30,839 bases of DNA from CAYSBK01 sp964429265 (GCA_964429265.1 CAYSBK010000013.1:1-30839); one strand, 5' to 3'. Shown: positions 1 through 8,561, numbered from the stretch's first letter. Program-made: numbers and translations. The notes: a model not told the origin generated them from the sequence alone.

Positions 1-468
1 AGCACGGCAGCCTACCAGGCGACCCAGTCGCTCATTGCGCTGGGGTCGGGCGGGCTGTGGGGCAAGGGCCTGGGCCGCGGGGTCTGCAAATACGGCCACC
101 TGCCGGAGGACACCAGCGATTTTATCTTCGCCATCATCGGTGAGGAGCTGGGTTTCGTGGGGACATTCGCGGTGATAATCCTGTTCATGTTGTTCGTGTG
201 GCTTGGGGTCATCGTGGTGGTCCGAAGCCGGGACCGGTTCGGACAACTGCTGGCGGCGGGCGTCGTTTTGACTATCGCCGTCCAGGCAGCAATCAATATC
301 GGGGTGGTTACCGTGGTTCTGCCGACGAAGGGGATAGCGCTGCCCTTCGTTTCGGCCGGGGGCACGGGGATGTTGCTGTCGGCTGCGGCCGTCGGGGTGC
401 TGATGAACGTCGCACGCAACTGCGAGGCCGCCGAGCAGATGGTGTCCGCCGCCGGCAACAACAGCTAA
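1..468 (+). CDS. ftsW: FtsW/RodA-family SEDS protein, C-terminal fragment (5' end outside window)
   Basis: The reading frame is open from base 1 and ends at TAA 466-468, giving the last 155 residues. It carries SEDS-family hallmarks: a YQATQSLIALGSGGLWGKGLG segment near residues 5-25, then LPEDTSDFIFAIIGEELGFVG, and a PTKGIALPFVSAGGTGMLL segment before the last membrane helix. SEDS proteins are multi-pass inner-membrane peptidoglycan glycosyltransferases that polymerise lipid II in septation (FtsW) or elongation (RodA). The LP-x-x-x-(S/T)DFIFAIIGEELG and GGTGML pattern fits FtsW better than RodA, but the N-terminal part is missing, so this is a lean rather than a proof. In many bacteria murG follows ftsW; here a symporter gene follows 43 bp later, so the usual division cluster is interrupted at this point. 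Confidence 0.9.
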   Translation, partial: STAAYQATQSLIALGSGGLWGKGLGRGVCKYGHLPEDTSDFIFAIIGEELGFVGTFAVIILFMLFVWLGVIVVVRSRDRFGQLLAAGVVLTIAVQAAINIGVVTVVLPTKGIALPFVSAGGTGMLLSAAAVGVLMNVARNCEAAEQMVSAAGNNS

Positions 469-496
469 CAGGCAGGGTAAGCAGAGCCTCATATTG

Positions 497-504
497 GGAG
501 GTGA
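497..504 (+). promoter_or_regulatory. Shine-Dalgarno site that fixes the symporter start
   Basis: GGAGGTGA lies seven bases before TTG 512 and is nearly a full anti-SD match. It argues that translation starts at TTG 512 rather than at TTG 494 upstream, which would place this site inside the coding region. ATG 533 is a third, less well-placed option. Confidence 0.65.
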
Positions 505-511
505 CGGGGCG

Positions 512-2077
512 TTGCAGCTTTTTTGCAACTGGATGGATACCTTGAACGGCATCGTGTGGGGCCCGGCGATGGTGGTTCTTCTCGTGGGGACGGGCCTGTA
601 CCTGACGTTTCGGCTGCGGTTCATCCAGCTTCGACACTTCCGGCACGCGCTGGAATGCATCAGCGGCAAATACGACGACCCTCAGCAGGCGGGTGATATC
701 TCGCACTTTCAGGCGTTATGTGCGGCGTTATCCGCAACGATCGGGACCGGCAACATCGCGGGCGTTGCCACCGCCATCGCCCTGGGCGGACCTGGAGCGG
801 TTTTCTGGATGTGGCTTACGGCGCTGGTGGGAATGGCAACCAAGTTTACGAGCTGCTCGCTGGCACTGCGTTACCGAATAATTCATAACGACGGCAGTGC
901 GTCAGGAGGGCCGATGTACTTTCTCGAAAATGGGCTGGGACTGAAGTGGCTGGGCGTATTGTTTGCGGCGTTCGCCGGTATTGCATCCCTGGGCATCGGC
1001 TGCGCGGTGCAGTCAAACTCGGTGGCGGAAGGAGTGTTGAGCATCCTGCCCGGCAGTTGGCAGAATCACAGGATAGCCGAGGGGGTATGGCTGCTCGGCG
1101 GTACGGCGGCGGTCAAGCCCGTTGTGGGGATTGTGCTGGCGGTTCTGGTCGGGGTGGTAATCATCGGCGGCATCAGGCGTATCGCAGTGGTGGCATCACG
1201 AATCGTGCCCTTTATGTGCATCGTTTACACCGTCGGCGCGCTGACAATACTGCTGAAGAATATTGAGGTGATACCGGCCGCCTTTTCTCAGATTTTCCGA
1301 TATGCCTTTACGCCGGTTGCCGCCGGCGGCGGCTTTGTCGGGGTGGTGATGTCCCGGACGATACAGAAAGGCGTGGCACGAGGGGTTTTCAGCAACGAAT
1401 CCGGACTGGGGTCGGCGCCGATGGCACACGCGGCGGCCAAGACAACGGAGATGATCAGGGAAGGCTTCGTGGCGATGTTAGGACCTTTCGTAGATACGAT
1501 TATCATCTGCACGCTGACGGCGCTGGTGATAATAACGACGGGCGCCTGGCAGGTTCGAAGTGATTCGGGCCGGCTGCTTTACGGGCCGGGTGGGGTGGGT
1601 GTGCCGGTAAAGATGGTGCTGCACGGCCGACAGGTAGAGGTAGTGGGGACGGCCGGCGGGCAGGGCAAACCGTTTCTGGACGCGAAAGGAAGGCCTTATG
1701 AATTGCCTACCGGAGCGCGGCTGACGGCGGCGGCATTTGAAAAGGCACTAGCGGCGCCCGGGCGATGGGTCGTCGCGGTGGGACTGATATTCTTTGCCTA
1801 TTCGACGATGATAACGTGGTCATATTACGGCGACCGGTGCTTTGAATACCTCTTCGGCGCCGGAGCCATTATGCCCTACCGTTACATCTATTGTTTCTTC
1901 GTGTTCGTCGGGACGATAAGCGGTCTGGATGCCGTCTGGACGGTGGCCGACAACCTCAACGCAATGATGGCCATACCGAATCTGACGGGGCTTCTGGGCC
2001 TGTCGGGGCTGGTGGTGAGGGAATCACGACAATACCTGCAACGAATGAGGCCGGGCGGAGGCTTCACCGGCCGGTGA
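512..2077 (+). CDS. AGCS-family sodium:alanine/glycine symporter
   Basis: A multi-pass inner-membrane carrier of about 521 residues that resembles amino-acid:cation (alanine or glycine with Na+) symporters. Family signatures are clear: SATIGTGNIAGVATAIALGGPGAVFWMW near residues 74-101, and KGVARGVFSNESGLGSAPMAHAAAKT near residues 286-311, which forms the conserved core with the substrate site. The C-terminal IFFAYSTMITWSYYGDR stretch is also typical. The start is taken at TTG 512 because of the strong GGAGGTGA seven bases upstream. One oddity is a hydrophilic insertion of about 55 residues (roughly 347-400) between the helix ending in TTGAW and the LTAAAF segment; most family members have only a short loop there. 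Substrate cannot be fixed from sequence. The next gene, proB, is co-directional 95 bp downstream. Confidence 0.9.
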   Translation: MQLFCNWMDTLNGIVWGPAMVVLLVGTGLYLTFRLRFIQLRHFRHALECISGKYDDPQQAGDISHFQALCAALSATIGTGNIAGVATAIALGGPGAVFWMWLTALVGMATKFTSCSLALRYRIIHNDGSASGGPMYFLENGLGLKWLGVLFAAFAGIASLGIGCAVQSNSVAEGVLSILPGSWQNHRIAEGVWLLGGTAAVKPVVGIVLAVLVGVVIIGGIRRIAVVASRIVPFMCIVYTVGALTILLKNIEVIPAAFSQIFRYAFTPVAAGGGFVGVVMSRTIQKGVARGVFSNESGLGSAPMAHAAAKTTEMIREGFVAMLGPFVDTIIICTLTALVIITTGAWQVRSDSGRLLYGPGGVGVPVKMVLHGRQVEVVGTAGGQGKPFLDAKGRPYELPTGARLTAAAFEKALAAPGRWVVAVGLIFFAYSTMITWSYYGDRCFEYLFGAGAIMPYRYIYCFFVFVGTISGLDAVWTVADNLNAMMAIPNLTGLLGLSGLVVRESRQYLQRMRPGGGFTGR

Positions 2078-2172
2078 GTTTTGCGATTGACGAGGCCCGA
2101 CAGGATGTTGCAGGCGCAGGAGGATTCGCGTAATATCACGCCAGAAACTGAAACCGGACAGGGCGATTTTTT

Positions 2173-3273
2173 ATGCGCGACTTCAGCAGCGCCAAACGCA
2201 TAGTCATCAAGATAGGTACAAACACTCTGGCCAAGGACGGTGGGGTGGATACGGCCTACGTTCGGCGTATCGCCGGGCAGGTGGTCGGGCTTCTGCGGCA
2301 GGGCCGGCAGGTTGTCATAGTTACTTCCGGCGCGATAGGGATGGGTGCGGGCCGACTCGAACTGAGCGGCAAGGTCAATGATACGCGAATGAGGCAGGCC
2401 TGCGCGGCGGTCGGACAGCCTTTGCTGATGGCCGAGTATCGCCGGGCGTTCGGGCGTTACGGCATTACCGTTGCGCAAGTACTTGTGACGGCGGAGGTTC
2501 TCGACAACCGAAAGACCTACCTGAACCTTCGCAATTCGATAGAGAAGCTGCTGCAACTGGGCGTCGTGCCGGTGGTCAACGAGAACGACTGCGTCAGCAC
2601 GGACGAAATAGGAACGAGCTTCGGCGACAACGACAGGCTAAGCGCCCTTGTGGCCAGCAAGATCGACGCGGACCTGCTGATAATGCTCAGCGATATTGAC
2701 GCGCTGTACGACCGGGACCCGCGTCGTTACGCGGATGCAAAACCCATCGAAACGGTTTACGAGATAACGGAGCAGCTTCTGCGCAGTGCCGGCGGCGCAG
2801 GAAGCCGATACGGCACCGGTGGGATGCGGACAAAACTGGAGGCGGCCAGGATAGCTTCGAATGCCGGCTGCCGGATGGTGCTGGCATACGGACGTGCTCG
2901 CAACGTGATAGGCAGAATACTGGCGGGCCGGAAGATAGGCACATTGTTTATGCCCAGGCGCAAGCTGGGCAACCGCGCCAGGTGGATTCTGAACAGCACG
3001 CCCGCGGGCGTGATTACCATCGACGAGGGGGCGATGCGGGCCGTGAGAAACCACAAGAGTCTCTTGCCCAGCGGGATCGTATCGGTAAGCGGGTCGTTCG
3101 AGGCCGGGTCGGTGGTTATGCTGAACGACAGAGCCAGGGCGGTGACAAATTTCAGCAGCGCCGAGCTTCGCCAGCTTGCCGGGCGACACAGCCGGGAGAT
3201 TCGCAAGTTGCTGGGGCCGAACCGGCGGGACGTGGTGGCGCTTCCGGAGGACATTGTGTTTGTCGATTATTGA
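2173..3273 (+). CDS. proB: Glutamate 5-kinase (EC 2.7.2.11)
   Basis: This enzyme phosphorylates L-glutamate with ATP to gamma-glutamyl phosphate, the first committed step of proline synthesis in the cytoplasm. The 366-residue protein has the full two-domain architecture. The N-terminal amino-acid-kinase domain (about 1-255) carries KIGTNT (13-18), TSGAIGMG (51-58), NENDCVST (136-143), FGDND (150-154), SDIDALY (173-179) and GTGGMRTK (214-221). A C-terminal PUA domain (about 265-366) follows. Family members are about 260-370 residues, so this is a complete PUA-type enzyme. ATG 2173 is chosen because the protein then begins directly at the conserved KRIVIKIGTNTL region; its ribosome binding site is weak. 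The usual partner proA (gamma-glutamyl phosphate reductase) is not in the window. The neighbours are an amino-acid symporter and a trehalose-synthase-like gene. Confidence 0.95.
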   Translation: MRDFSSAKRIVIKIGTNTLAKDGGVDTAYVRRIAGQVVGLLRQGRQVVIVTSGAIGMGAGRLELSGKVNDTRMRQACAAVGQPLLMAEYRRAFGRYGITVAQVLVTAEVLDNRKTYLNLRNSIEKLLQLGVVPVVNENDCVSTDEIGTSFGDNDRLSALVASKIDADLLIMLSDIDALYDRDPRRYADAKPIETVYEITEQLLRSAGGAGSRYGTGGMRTKLEAARIASNAGCRMVLAYGRARNVIGRILAGRKIGTLFMPRRKLGNRARWILNSTPAGVITIDEGAMRAVRNHKSLLPSGIVSVSGSFEAGSVVMLNDRARAVTNFSSAELRQLAGRHSREIRKLLGPNRRDVVALPEDIVFVDY

Positions 3274-3347
3274 TGAATGTGCGCGGCGGCCGGTTTGTAA
3301 CGGCACTTATCGCAGCACCGTTGAAACGCTTTTTTAAGGAATAGTTG

Positions 3348-4565
3348 ATGCTAAGCCTGGAACATTTTCGTCATATCGTCCCGGATGAGAAGCTGGCCGA
3401 GATTTACGTTCGGGCAAGGGGCCTGGCGGGCAAGCATATCGTCCACGTCAATGCCACCTACCAGGGCGGCGGCGTTGCGGAGATGCTATATCCGCTGGTG
3501 CTGCTTATGAACGACGTGGGGATAAACGCGGGCTGGCGGATTCTCCACGGAAGCCAGGAGTTTTTCGAGGTAACCAAGAGCTTTCACAATGCGCTGCAGG
3601 GGGCATCGCTGAACCTGAGCGAAAGGAAGAAGCAGCTCTACCTGAGCGTGAACGACAATTTTTCGAAGTTCACGCACCTGCACCACGACTGCGTGATAAT
3701 CCACGACCCCCAGCCTCTGTCCCTGATAAGGTCATATCGGAAGATTCAGCCGTGGATATGGCGGTGTCATATCGACCTGACCAAACCGCACAAAGATCTG
3801 TGGGACTTTCTGAAGGGTTTTCTGCTCAAGTACGACCAGGTGGTTTTCTCCAGCGAGAAATACTTCAAGGAAGACCTGCCCGTGCCCCAAAGACTGATGT
3901 TTCCCGCCATCAATCCGCTCAGTCCGAAGAATCGGCCTATCTCCGAGAAAGTGATGCTGGAGGAGATAAGGAAGGTCGGCCTCGATACGGACAAGCCGAT
4001 TGTCGCACAGGTTTCGCGGCTGGACCCGTGGAAAGACCCGGAGGGCGTGATTGACGTATTCAAACTGGTAAAGGAACAGGTGGATTGCCGCCTGGTGTTT
4101 TGCTACAACGTGGCCAGCGACGACCCGGAGGGCTTGCGGATGTTCAATAGGGTAAGCCGAAAGGCGAACAGGTACCTCAAAAAGGGTGACATTGTGTTCG
4201 TCGTGGGTAACCGGGAGGTGCTGGTCAACGCAATCCAGAGAGTCTCAAGCGTAATTGTTCAAAAGTCGACTCGCGAGGGTTTCTGTCTGGCCGTGACCGA
4301 GGCCCTGTGGAAAGGCACACCGGTGGTCGCTTCAAACGTGGGCGGCATTCCAATCCAGATCGAGGACGGCAAAAACGGCTTCCTTGTGGACCCGAACGAC
4401 AAAGAGGCCTGCGCCGACCGGATCGTCGCGCTGCTTAAAGACCGCCGACTTGCAAAGCAGCTCGGTGAGAACGGCCGGGAAACCGTCAGGGAAAAATTTC
4501 TGATTACACGACTGTTGTCGGATTACCTCTACATGCTCAACGCCGTTATGGGTAGGCAGCCATAG
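3348..4565 (+). CDS. GT4 glycosyltransferase resembling trehalose glycosyltransferring synthase (TreT)
   Basis: TreT-type enzymes make trehalose from NDP-glucose and glucose in the cytoplasm. The 405-residue protein has a GT-B fold with the features I associate with TreT: QGGGVAEML (39-47), DVGINAGWR (56-64), FFEVTKSFHNALQG (72-85), IHDPQP (118-123), RCHIDLTKP (139-147), QVSRLDPWKDP (221-231), and an EX7E nucleotide-sugar motif at E310/E318 (REGFCLAVTEAL). ATG 3348 is preferred over TTG 3345 because AAGGA at 3336-3340 sits seven bases upstream. It follows proB by 74 bp on the same strand. Trehalose, proline and amino-acid uptake could together serve osmoprotection, which is inference. Related GT4 enzymes with other acceptors (for example glucosylglycerate-type or sucrose-type) are possible, so the substrate is uncertain while the family is not. 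Confidence 0.8.
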   Translation: MLSLEHFRHIVPDEKLAEIYVRARGLAGKHIVHVNATYQGGGVAEMLYPLVLLMNDVGINAGWRILHGSQEFFEVTKSFHNALQGASLNLSERKKQLYLSVNDNFSKFTHLHHDCVIIHDPQPLSLIRSYRKIQPWIWRCHIDLTKPHKDLWDFLKGFLLKYDQVVFSSEKYFKEDLPVPQRLMFPAINPLSPKNRPISEKVMLEEIRKVGLDTDKPIVAQVSRLDPWKDPEGVIDVFKLVKEQVDCRLVFCYNVASDDPEGLRMFNRVSRKANRYLKKGDIVFVVGNREVLVNAIQRVSSVIVQKSTREGFCLAVTEALWKGTPVVASNVGGIPIQIEDGKNGFLVDPNDKEACADRIVALLKDRRLAKQLGENGRETVREKFLITRLLSDYLYMLNAVMGRQP

Positions 4566-4566
4566 A

Positions 4567-4599
4567 ACCGCATAGTGGGGCCGGGCAGGCTGATGCGGT
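4567..4599 (+). repeat. Inverted repeat after the TreT-like gene; possible weak terminator
   Basis: ACCGCAT (4567-4573) and ATGCGGT (4593-4599) can pair over a 19-base loop directly after the stop of the TreT-like gene. A GGCCGGCC palindrome (4601-4608) and an A-tract follow, not a T-tract. It does not meet the form of an intrinsic terminator on the + strand. It may be a processing or pause structure, or nothing. Confidence 0.3.
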
Positions 4600-4651
4600 A
4601 GGCCGGCCAAAAAAGGAACGTATTGCTGGTTTCTGTCAGGAGGCAAAGGCG

Positions 4652-6190
4652 ATGGACAACGTGCGAGGTTGTAGTCAGTCGGGCTGTCCGATGTCGCAGG
4701 TCAACCGACGAGATTTTCTGGCGGCGGCGGGTGCGCTGGCGGCAGGTGCGGCGGTGTCGGTCGTATCCGGGGGGTGCGGCGGGCTCAGCACGTCGCTTTT
4801 CGGCGAGCCTGCGATTTGGGACGAGACGGAGCCGCTTGCCGCGCCAATGCCAAAGGCGAAGATAAAGGCGGCATTCGTCCGGCCGAACGTGGACAAGTAC
4901 TGGATGGGTTGGCCCGGGGCGGCTTACGATATAGCCGAGCGCCAGCGACAGTACACAAAGGTGCTTCGGGCTGCGGCCGCCGCTCAGGGCATCGAGCTGG
5001 AGCTGGTAAGCGCCCCCGTTGCCGATTCGCAATGCGTCAGCGCCCTGTGTGAGAGTCTCAGCAGCAACCCGCCGGACGGCACGCTCATCGTTGCTATGTG
5101 TCTACATCACGGCCACTCCAACTTCTGGCGGCACGTTGATACGATTGCGCGGAATAAGGGGCCTGCCCCGATGGTGATTTTCAGTCCGATGGGGACGTCT
5201 TTTACCAGTGAAGTGAGGGGCAGACGGTTTGCGGGTGTGCGCAAGAGCGGGGTATTCGTCGGGGCGACTCAGGACGTTGAGTGGTTGGCGACGGGTCTGA
5301 AGATGCTGAATACCGTTCATAAGATGAAGCACACCCGGCTGCTTATCGTCAAAGGCGACAGGACGTACGACCGAAGGCTTGAAGTCATCGGTACGACGCT
5401 CCACTACGTTCCGGTGAGCCGGTTTCCCGAGGAACTGAAGAAAGTCGAGGTTTCGGATCGAGTCCGTGCCATTGCCAACTACTACAGCAAGAAGGCCGAG
5501 CGAATCGTTGAGCCGACGCGGCAAGACATACTGAACGCGGCGAAAAACTACATCGTTGCGCGGCGCCTGATGGCCGCCGAAGAGTGTCACGGCATATCGG
5601 TCGACTGTCTGCCCCTGGTGGGGCAGCGACGGATTCCGTGCGGGCCATGCGTGGCGTGGTCCCGGCTGAACGATTCGGGCTCGGTCGGTGCCTGTGAGGC
5701 GGACTGGAACGCGGCGATTTCGCTGAGACTGACGAGTCTGCTGTTCGACAGGCCCGGCTTTATGCAAGACCCGGCCCCCAACACCGTCAATAACACGCTC
5801 AACGGCGCCCACTGCTCCTGCCCGACAAAACTGGCGGGTTTCGACCAGCCGCCCGAGCCATTCGTTCTTCGCAGCCACTCCGAGTCCGACATCGGAACAG
5901 TGACACAGGTCTTGTGGCGTCCGGGCCAGAAGATCACAATAATGAAGTTCCAGGGACCGGAGAAGATGATTCTCGGCACCGGCAAGGTTGTGCGCAACAT
6001 AAACACTCCTCCGTCGGGCGGGTGCCGGACATCGCTGGAGGTGGCACTGGACAACGTGCCTGACAGCCGGGACACCGCAGGGTTCCATCAGTTGTTCATC
6101 TACGGTGACCTGGAAAATCAGTTCAAGGCATATTGCGAGCTTGCTGGGATCAAGGTTGAGCCGTTGTATCAGCCGGTGCCCGTGGCCTGA
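4652..6190 (+). CDS. Tat-signal protein with L-fucose/L-arabinose-isomerase-like C-terminal half
   Basis: The 512-residue protein starts at ATG 4652, with AGGAGG at 4638-4643 eight bases before it. A twin-arginine signal is plain: NRRDFLAAAG (R19, R20), a hydrophobic stretch, then a SGGC at 39-42 that could be a weak lipobox. The mature part resembles the L-fucose isomerase-like fold. About residues 70-290 form Rossmann-like N-terminal domains. From about 310 the C-terminal domain has features found near the metal site of that superfamily: CHGISVDCLP, PCGP, an acidic CEADWNAA (E349, D351), and HCSCP (H387). Known fucose and arabinose isomerases are cytoplasmic Mn2+ enzymes that interconvert aldoses and ketoses, so Tat export is odd. 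A Tat-exported relative may act in the periplasm on released sugars or may have lost isomerase activity. It ends 13 bp from the stop of fliD on the opposite strand. Confidence 0.7.
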   Translation: MDNVRGCSQSGCPMSQVNRRDFLAAAGALAAGAAVSVVSGGCGGLSTSLFGEPAIWDETEPLAAPMPKAKIKAAFVRPNVDKYWMGWPGAAYDIAERQRQYTKVLRAAAAAQGIELELVSAPVADSQCVSALCESLSSNPPDGTLIVAMCLHHGHSNFWRHVDTIARNKGPAPMVIFSPMGTSFTSEVRGRRFAGVRKSGVFVGATQDVEWLATGLKMLNTVHKMKHTRLLIVKGDRTYDRRLEVIGTTLHYVPVSRFPEELKKVEVSDRVRAIANYYSKKAERIVEPTRQDILNAAKNYIVARRLMAAEECHGISVDCLPLVGQRRIPCGPCVAWSRLNDSGSVGACEADWNAAISLRLTSLLFDRPGFMQDPAPNTVNNTLNGAHCSCPTKLAGFDQPPEPFVLRSHSESDIGTVTQVLWRPGQKITIMKFQGPEKMILGTGKVVRNINTPPSGGCRTSLEVALDNVPDSRDTAGFHQLFIYGDLENQFKAYCELAGIKVEPLYQPVPVA

Positions 6191-6203
6191 GTATCGCCGA
6201 AGA

Positions 6204-8561
6204 TCAAGAAGAAAAGGTACCAAAGCCCAGGGCGTTCAACTGGCTCTGGAGCAGGGCGAGTGTCCTTTCCAGCCTGGCAAATCGCTCCACGAGCCTTTGT
6301 TCTCGCTGGTCGAGGCGGTCCTGCTCCTGGTCTATCCTGTCCTGGAGATTGTCTATTATGTCATCGACGTGTGTCTGGTCGATTTCGAGCGAGCCGGTGC
6401 CGGCCTTGAGCATCCTGTCGAGAACATCCTCGACGGCGCCGGCGAATCCCTGTTTGACGCGGACGGTTGCGGTGAACGTGCCGTCCTGGCTGAGGTCCAC
6501 AGTCAGTTGCAGGCCGTTCTCGGGATAAAGTGGGTCGCCGTCGTCGTCGAAGGAACTGTCGCCGGTGACGATGTTGCCGCTGTAGGTTGCATCTCGATAG
6601 GTTGATTCGGAGGCGAGTTTTATCCGGGCGGAGGTGATGGCGCCGCCGCTTACGGTTACCTGTACGTCGTAGGTACCGGCGGTGGTGTACCCGCTGTTAG
6701 CGCCGTAGAACCTGATGGTGTTGCTGTCGGAACTTCCCGTCTTGTCCGCTCCAATGATTGCAAGAACACCGGTGTAGTCCTCGGCTACGGCTTCTTCGAA
6801 GGCGTTGGTATCGAGATTCAGCAGGCCGGAGCCGTCGAGATTCAAACCTATATCGGCAGGAGTCAGGTGCGTGTCGATGTCCTGAACGAAACCGCTGGTC
6901 TGGACGTACACAGGCTCGCGAAGTTGTGATTGTATCGCGGAGACGACGAAATCACCCATCAGTTCGCCGGCGGTCTGCGTGGCCTGATTGTAGGCGGTCT
7001 TCTCTTCGATAAACGCAACGGCGGCGTTGTAAGCGTCGATGAAGTTGCTGAGCTTTTCCTTCAGCGCGTCGATGTCACGGGTAAGAGTCACCTCAGCGGT
7101 TCCGGTATCATGGAGGTGAAGCGTTACGCCGCTGATTACGTCGTCGATGGTATTGGAACTTCTGCTTATCCAGCCGTCACTGCCCTGAGTCTGCTCGGTG
7201 ACGACGTAATTGGAATTGTCCGAAGGTGTAAGATTAGCGGGATTCAGCGACAGCAAGGCGACGTTGCCCAGGCTGCTGTCAAACGTAAATGTCATTGTTC
7301 CGCCGGCACTGGTGAGCTGGTCACCCGAAACGGTAATGTCGCCGACGCCGACATTCGGCAATGCTTCAAGCGCGGCCTGTATGTCGGCCACGGTGGCATC
7401 GTAGGCGATGGCGCCGGTGGTCTGTCCGTCGTAGGTCAGCGTGAAGGTCCCGGCAGAGGCGGCCGTGGTCCAGCTAAGTTGCTGGACTTCGGAAACGGGC
7501 GAGGTGGAAGGGAAACCGTCAACCCTGACCTTTGAATCCTGGGCGGACTGGGTCTCGGTGAAATCGGAAGCGGTAAAGCCGGCCAAATCTGCGGTTACGC
7601 TGCCGCCCTGGGTCTGCTGGCTGATGTCAGGCAGGGAAAGCGTCGTCGAACCGGAGCCCGGGTCGTAGGTGAGGGTCAGGTCCATCCGGCTGGTTCCGCA
7701 GGTGTTGTCGGTAAGGGTTATCTTGCCGTTTACCAGCGTTGCGGTGGCGCGGCCATCGAAGGCGTCGTTGATTTCGGAAATAAGATGGGCCAGCTTGGTG
7801 TCGTCGGTGAGGGTCAATTCGCCGCTGACCGTGTTGCCGTTGTGGTCGGTGCCGGTGATGGTGATTTTCTCGTCGCCGACCAGGGTGCCGCTGAACTGGT
7901 CGAGGTCTACGATTCTGGAGGACAAGGCCGCGTTATCGGTACTGACGGTAAGAGCCGAGTCGGCCTGCCACAGTTCGGTATTCGCTGAATTGATCGAGAT
8001 CTGGTAATCGGAGCCGGCGTCATTTCCATTGAGCACCAGGTGATATGAGCCGTTGTAGTAAAGCAGGCTTGCGGTTACGCCCGGGTTGTCAGCGTCGTTG
8101 TTGATAAGACCGACCAGGTCCTCGAGCGTGGTGGTTGCGGTGGTGGTTATGACCGTTTCCTTGTGGTTGTAGGAATAGATGAAGGTGCCCTGGCCGACGT
8201 AATCCTCGGCGTACTCGATGCCGGCGGCGTGGACGAGCCGTTCGGCGTTGGCCAACTGGTTGATGACAACCGTGTGATTGCCCTCGAAGGCGTTATAAGA
8301 GGCCTCCGCAGTCAGGATATCGGTATCGCTGGATGCGGCGCTGAATGACCGAAGCTGGTCGGCGTCGGACAACGCGCGGGCCGAGGACCGCAGGGTTTGA
8401 AGCTTGGTTTCAAGGGTGGCCAGGGCTTCCTGTCGCTGCTGCCACTGGGTCTGTTGCTCTTGATACATATTGAGCGTACGGCTTTCCAAGGCCATCAACT
8501 GGGTGATTAGGGCGTTGGTGTCAATCCCGGTCAGCAAGCCTGGCAAGCGGAGTGTCGACAT
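6204..8561 (-). CDS. fliD: Flagellar hook-associated protein 2 / filament cap (FliD)
   Basis: FliD forms the cap at the filament tip under which flagellin subunits fold and insert. The 785-residue protein begins with the conserved FliD N-terminus, including LPGLLTGIDTNALITQLMAL (6-25), followed by a heptad-rich helix. A flagellin hook IN motif lies at about 227-300. The C-terminal FliD domain starts near 490 (IDALKEKLSNFIDAYNAAVAFI) and ends in a coiled coil (about 731-778). It is far longer than the roughly 470 residues of the enterobacterial protein. Part of the excess is a compact beta-rich insertion at about 357-460 with a GTFTLTYDGQTTGAIAYDAT ... ALEALPNVGVGDITVSG pattern that I know from repeats in large bacterial surface proteins. 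It is the last gene of the minus-strand block, after a 109-bp gap that holds a sigma-28-like site. The ATG at 8561 has only a weak AGGGG upstream. Confidence 0.93.
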   Translation of the reverse strand: MSTLRLPGLLTGIDTNALITQLMALESRTLNMYQEQQTQWQQRQEALATLETKLQTLRSSARALSDADQLRSFSAASSDTDILTAEASYNAFEGNHTVVINQLANAERLVHAAGIEYAEDYVGQGTFIYSYNHKETVITTTATTTLEDLVGLINNDADNPGVTASLLYYNGSYHLVLNGNDAGSDYQISINSANTELWQADSALTVSTDNAALSSRIVDLDQFSGTLVGDEKITITGTDHNGNTVSGELTLTDDTKLAHLISEINDAFDGRATATLVNGKITLTDNTCGTSRMDLTLTYDPGSGSTTLSLPDISQQTQGGSVTADLAGFTASDFTETQSAQDSKVRVDGFPSTSPVSEVQQLSWTTAASAGTFTLTYDGQTTGAIAYDATVADIQAALEALPNVGVGDITVSGDQLTSAGGTMTFTFDSSLGNVALLSLNPANLTPSDNSNYVVTEQTQGSDGWISRSSNTIDDVISGVTLHLHDTGTAEVTLTRDIDALKEKLSNFIDAYNAAVAFIEEKTAYNQATQTAGELMGDFVVSAIQSQLREPVYVQTSGFVQDIDTHLTPADIGLNLDGSGLLNLDTNAFEEAVAEDYTGVLAIIGADKTGSSDSNTIRFYGANSGYTTAGTYDVQVTVSGGAITSARIKLASESTYRDATYSGNIVTGDSSFDDDGDPLYPENGLQLTVDLSQDGTFTATVRVKQGFAGAVEDVLDRMLKAGTGSLEIDQTHVDDIIDNLQDRIDQEQDRLDQREQRLVERFARLERTLALLQSQLNALGFGTFSS

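Noticed and set aside
2104..2202. Small frame of 32 codons overlapping the proB start, as a possible leader peptide
   Set aside because: It has no convincing ribosome binding site, no run of regulatory codons and no attenuator hairpin next to it.
3325..3340. AACGG/CCGTT arms (3299-3322) followed by a T-run near 3330-3335 after proB, as a terminator
   Set aside because: The stem has only five pairs over a 14-base loop and the T-run is separated from it by several bases. The T-run also adjoins the SD site of the next gene.
5102..6223. Minus-strand open frame of 373 codons opposite the Tat-signal gene
   Set aside because: The + strand frame has a signal peptide, SD site and recognisable fold. 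The opposite frame shows none of these.
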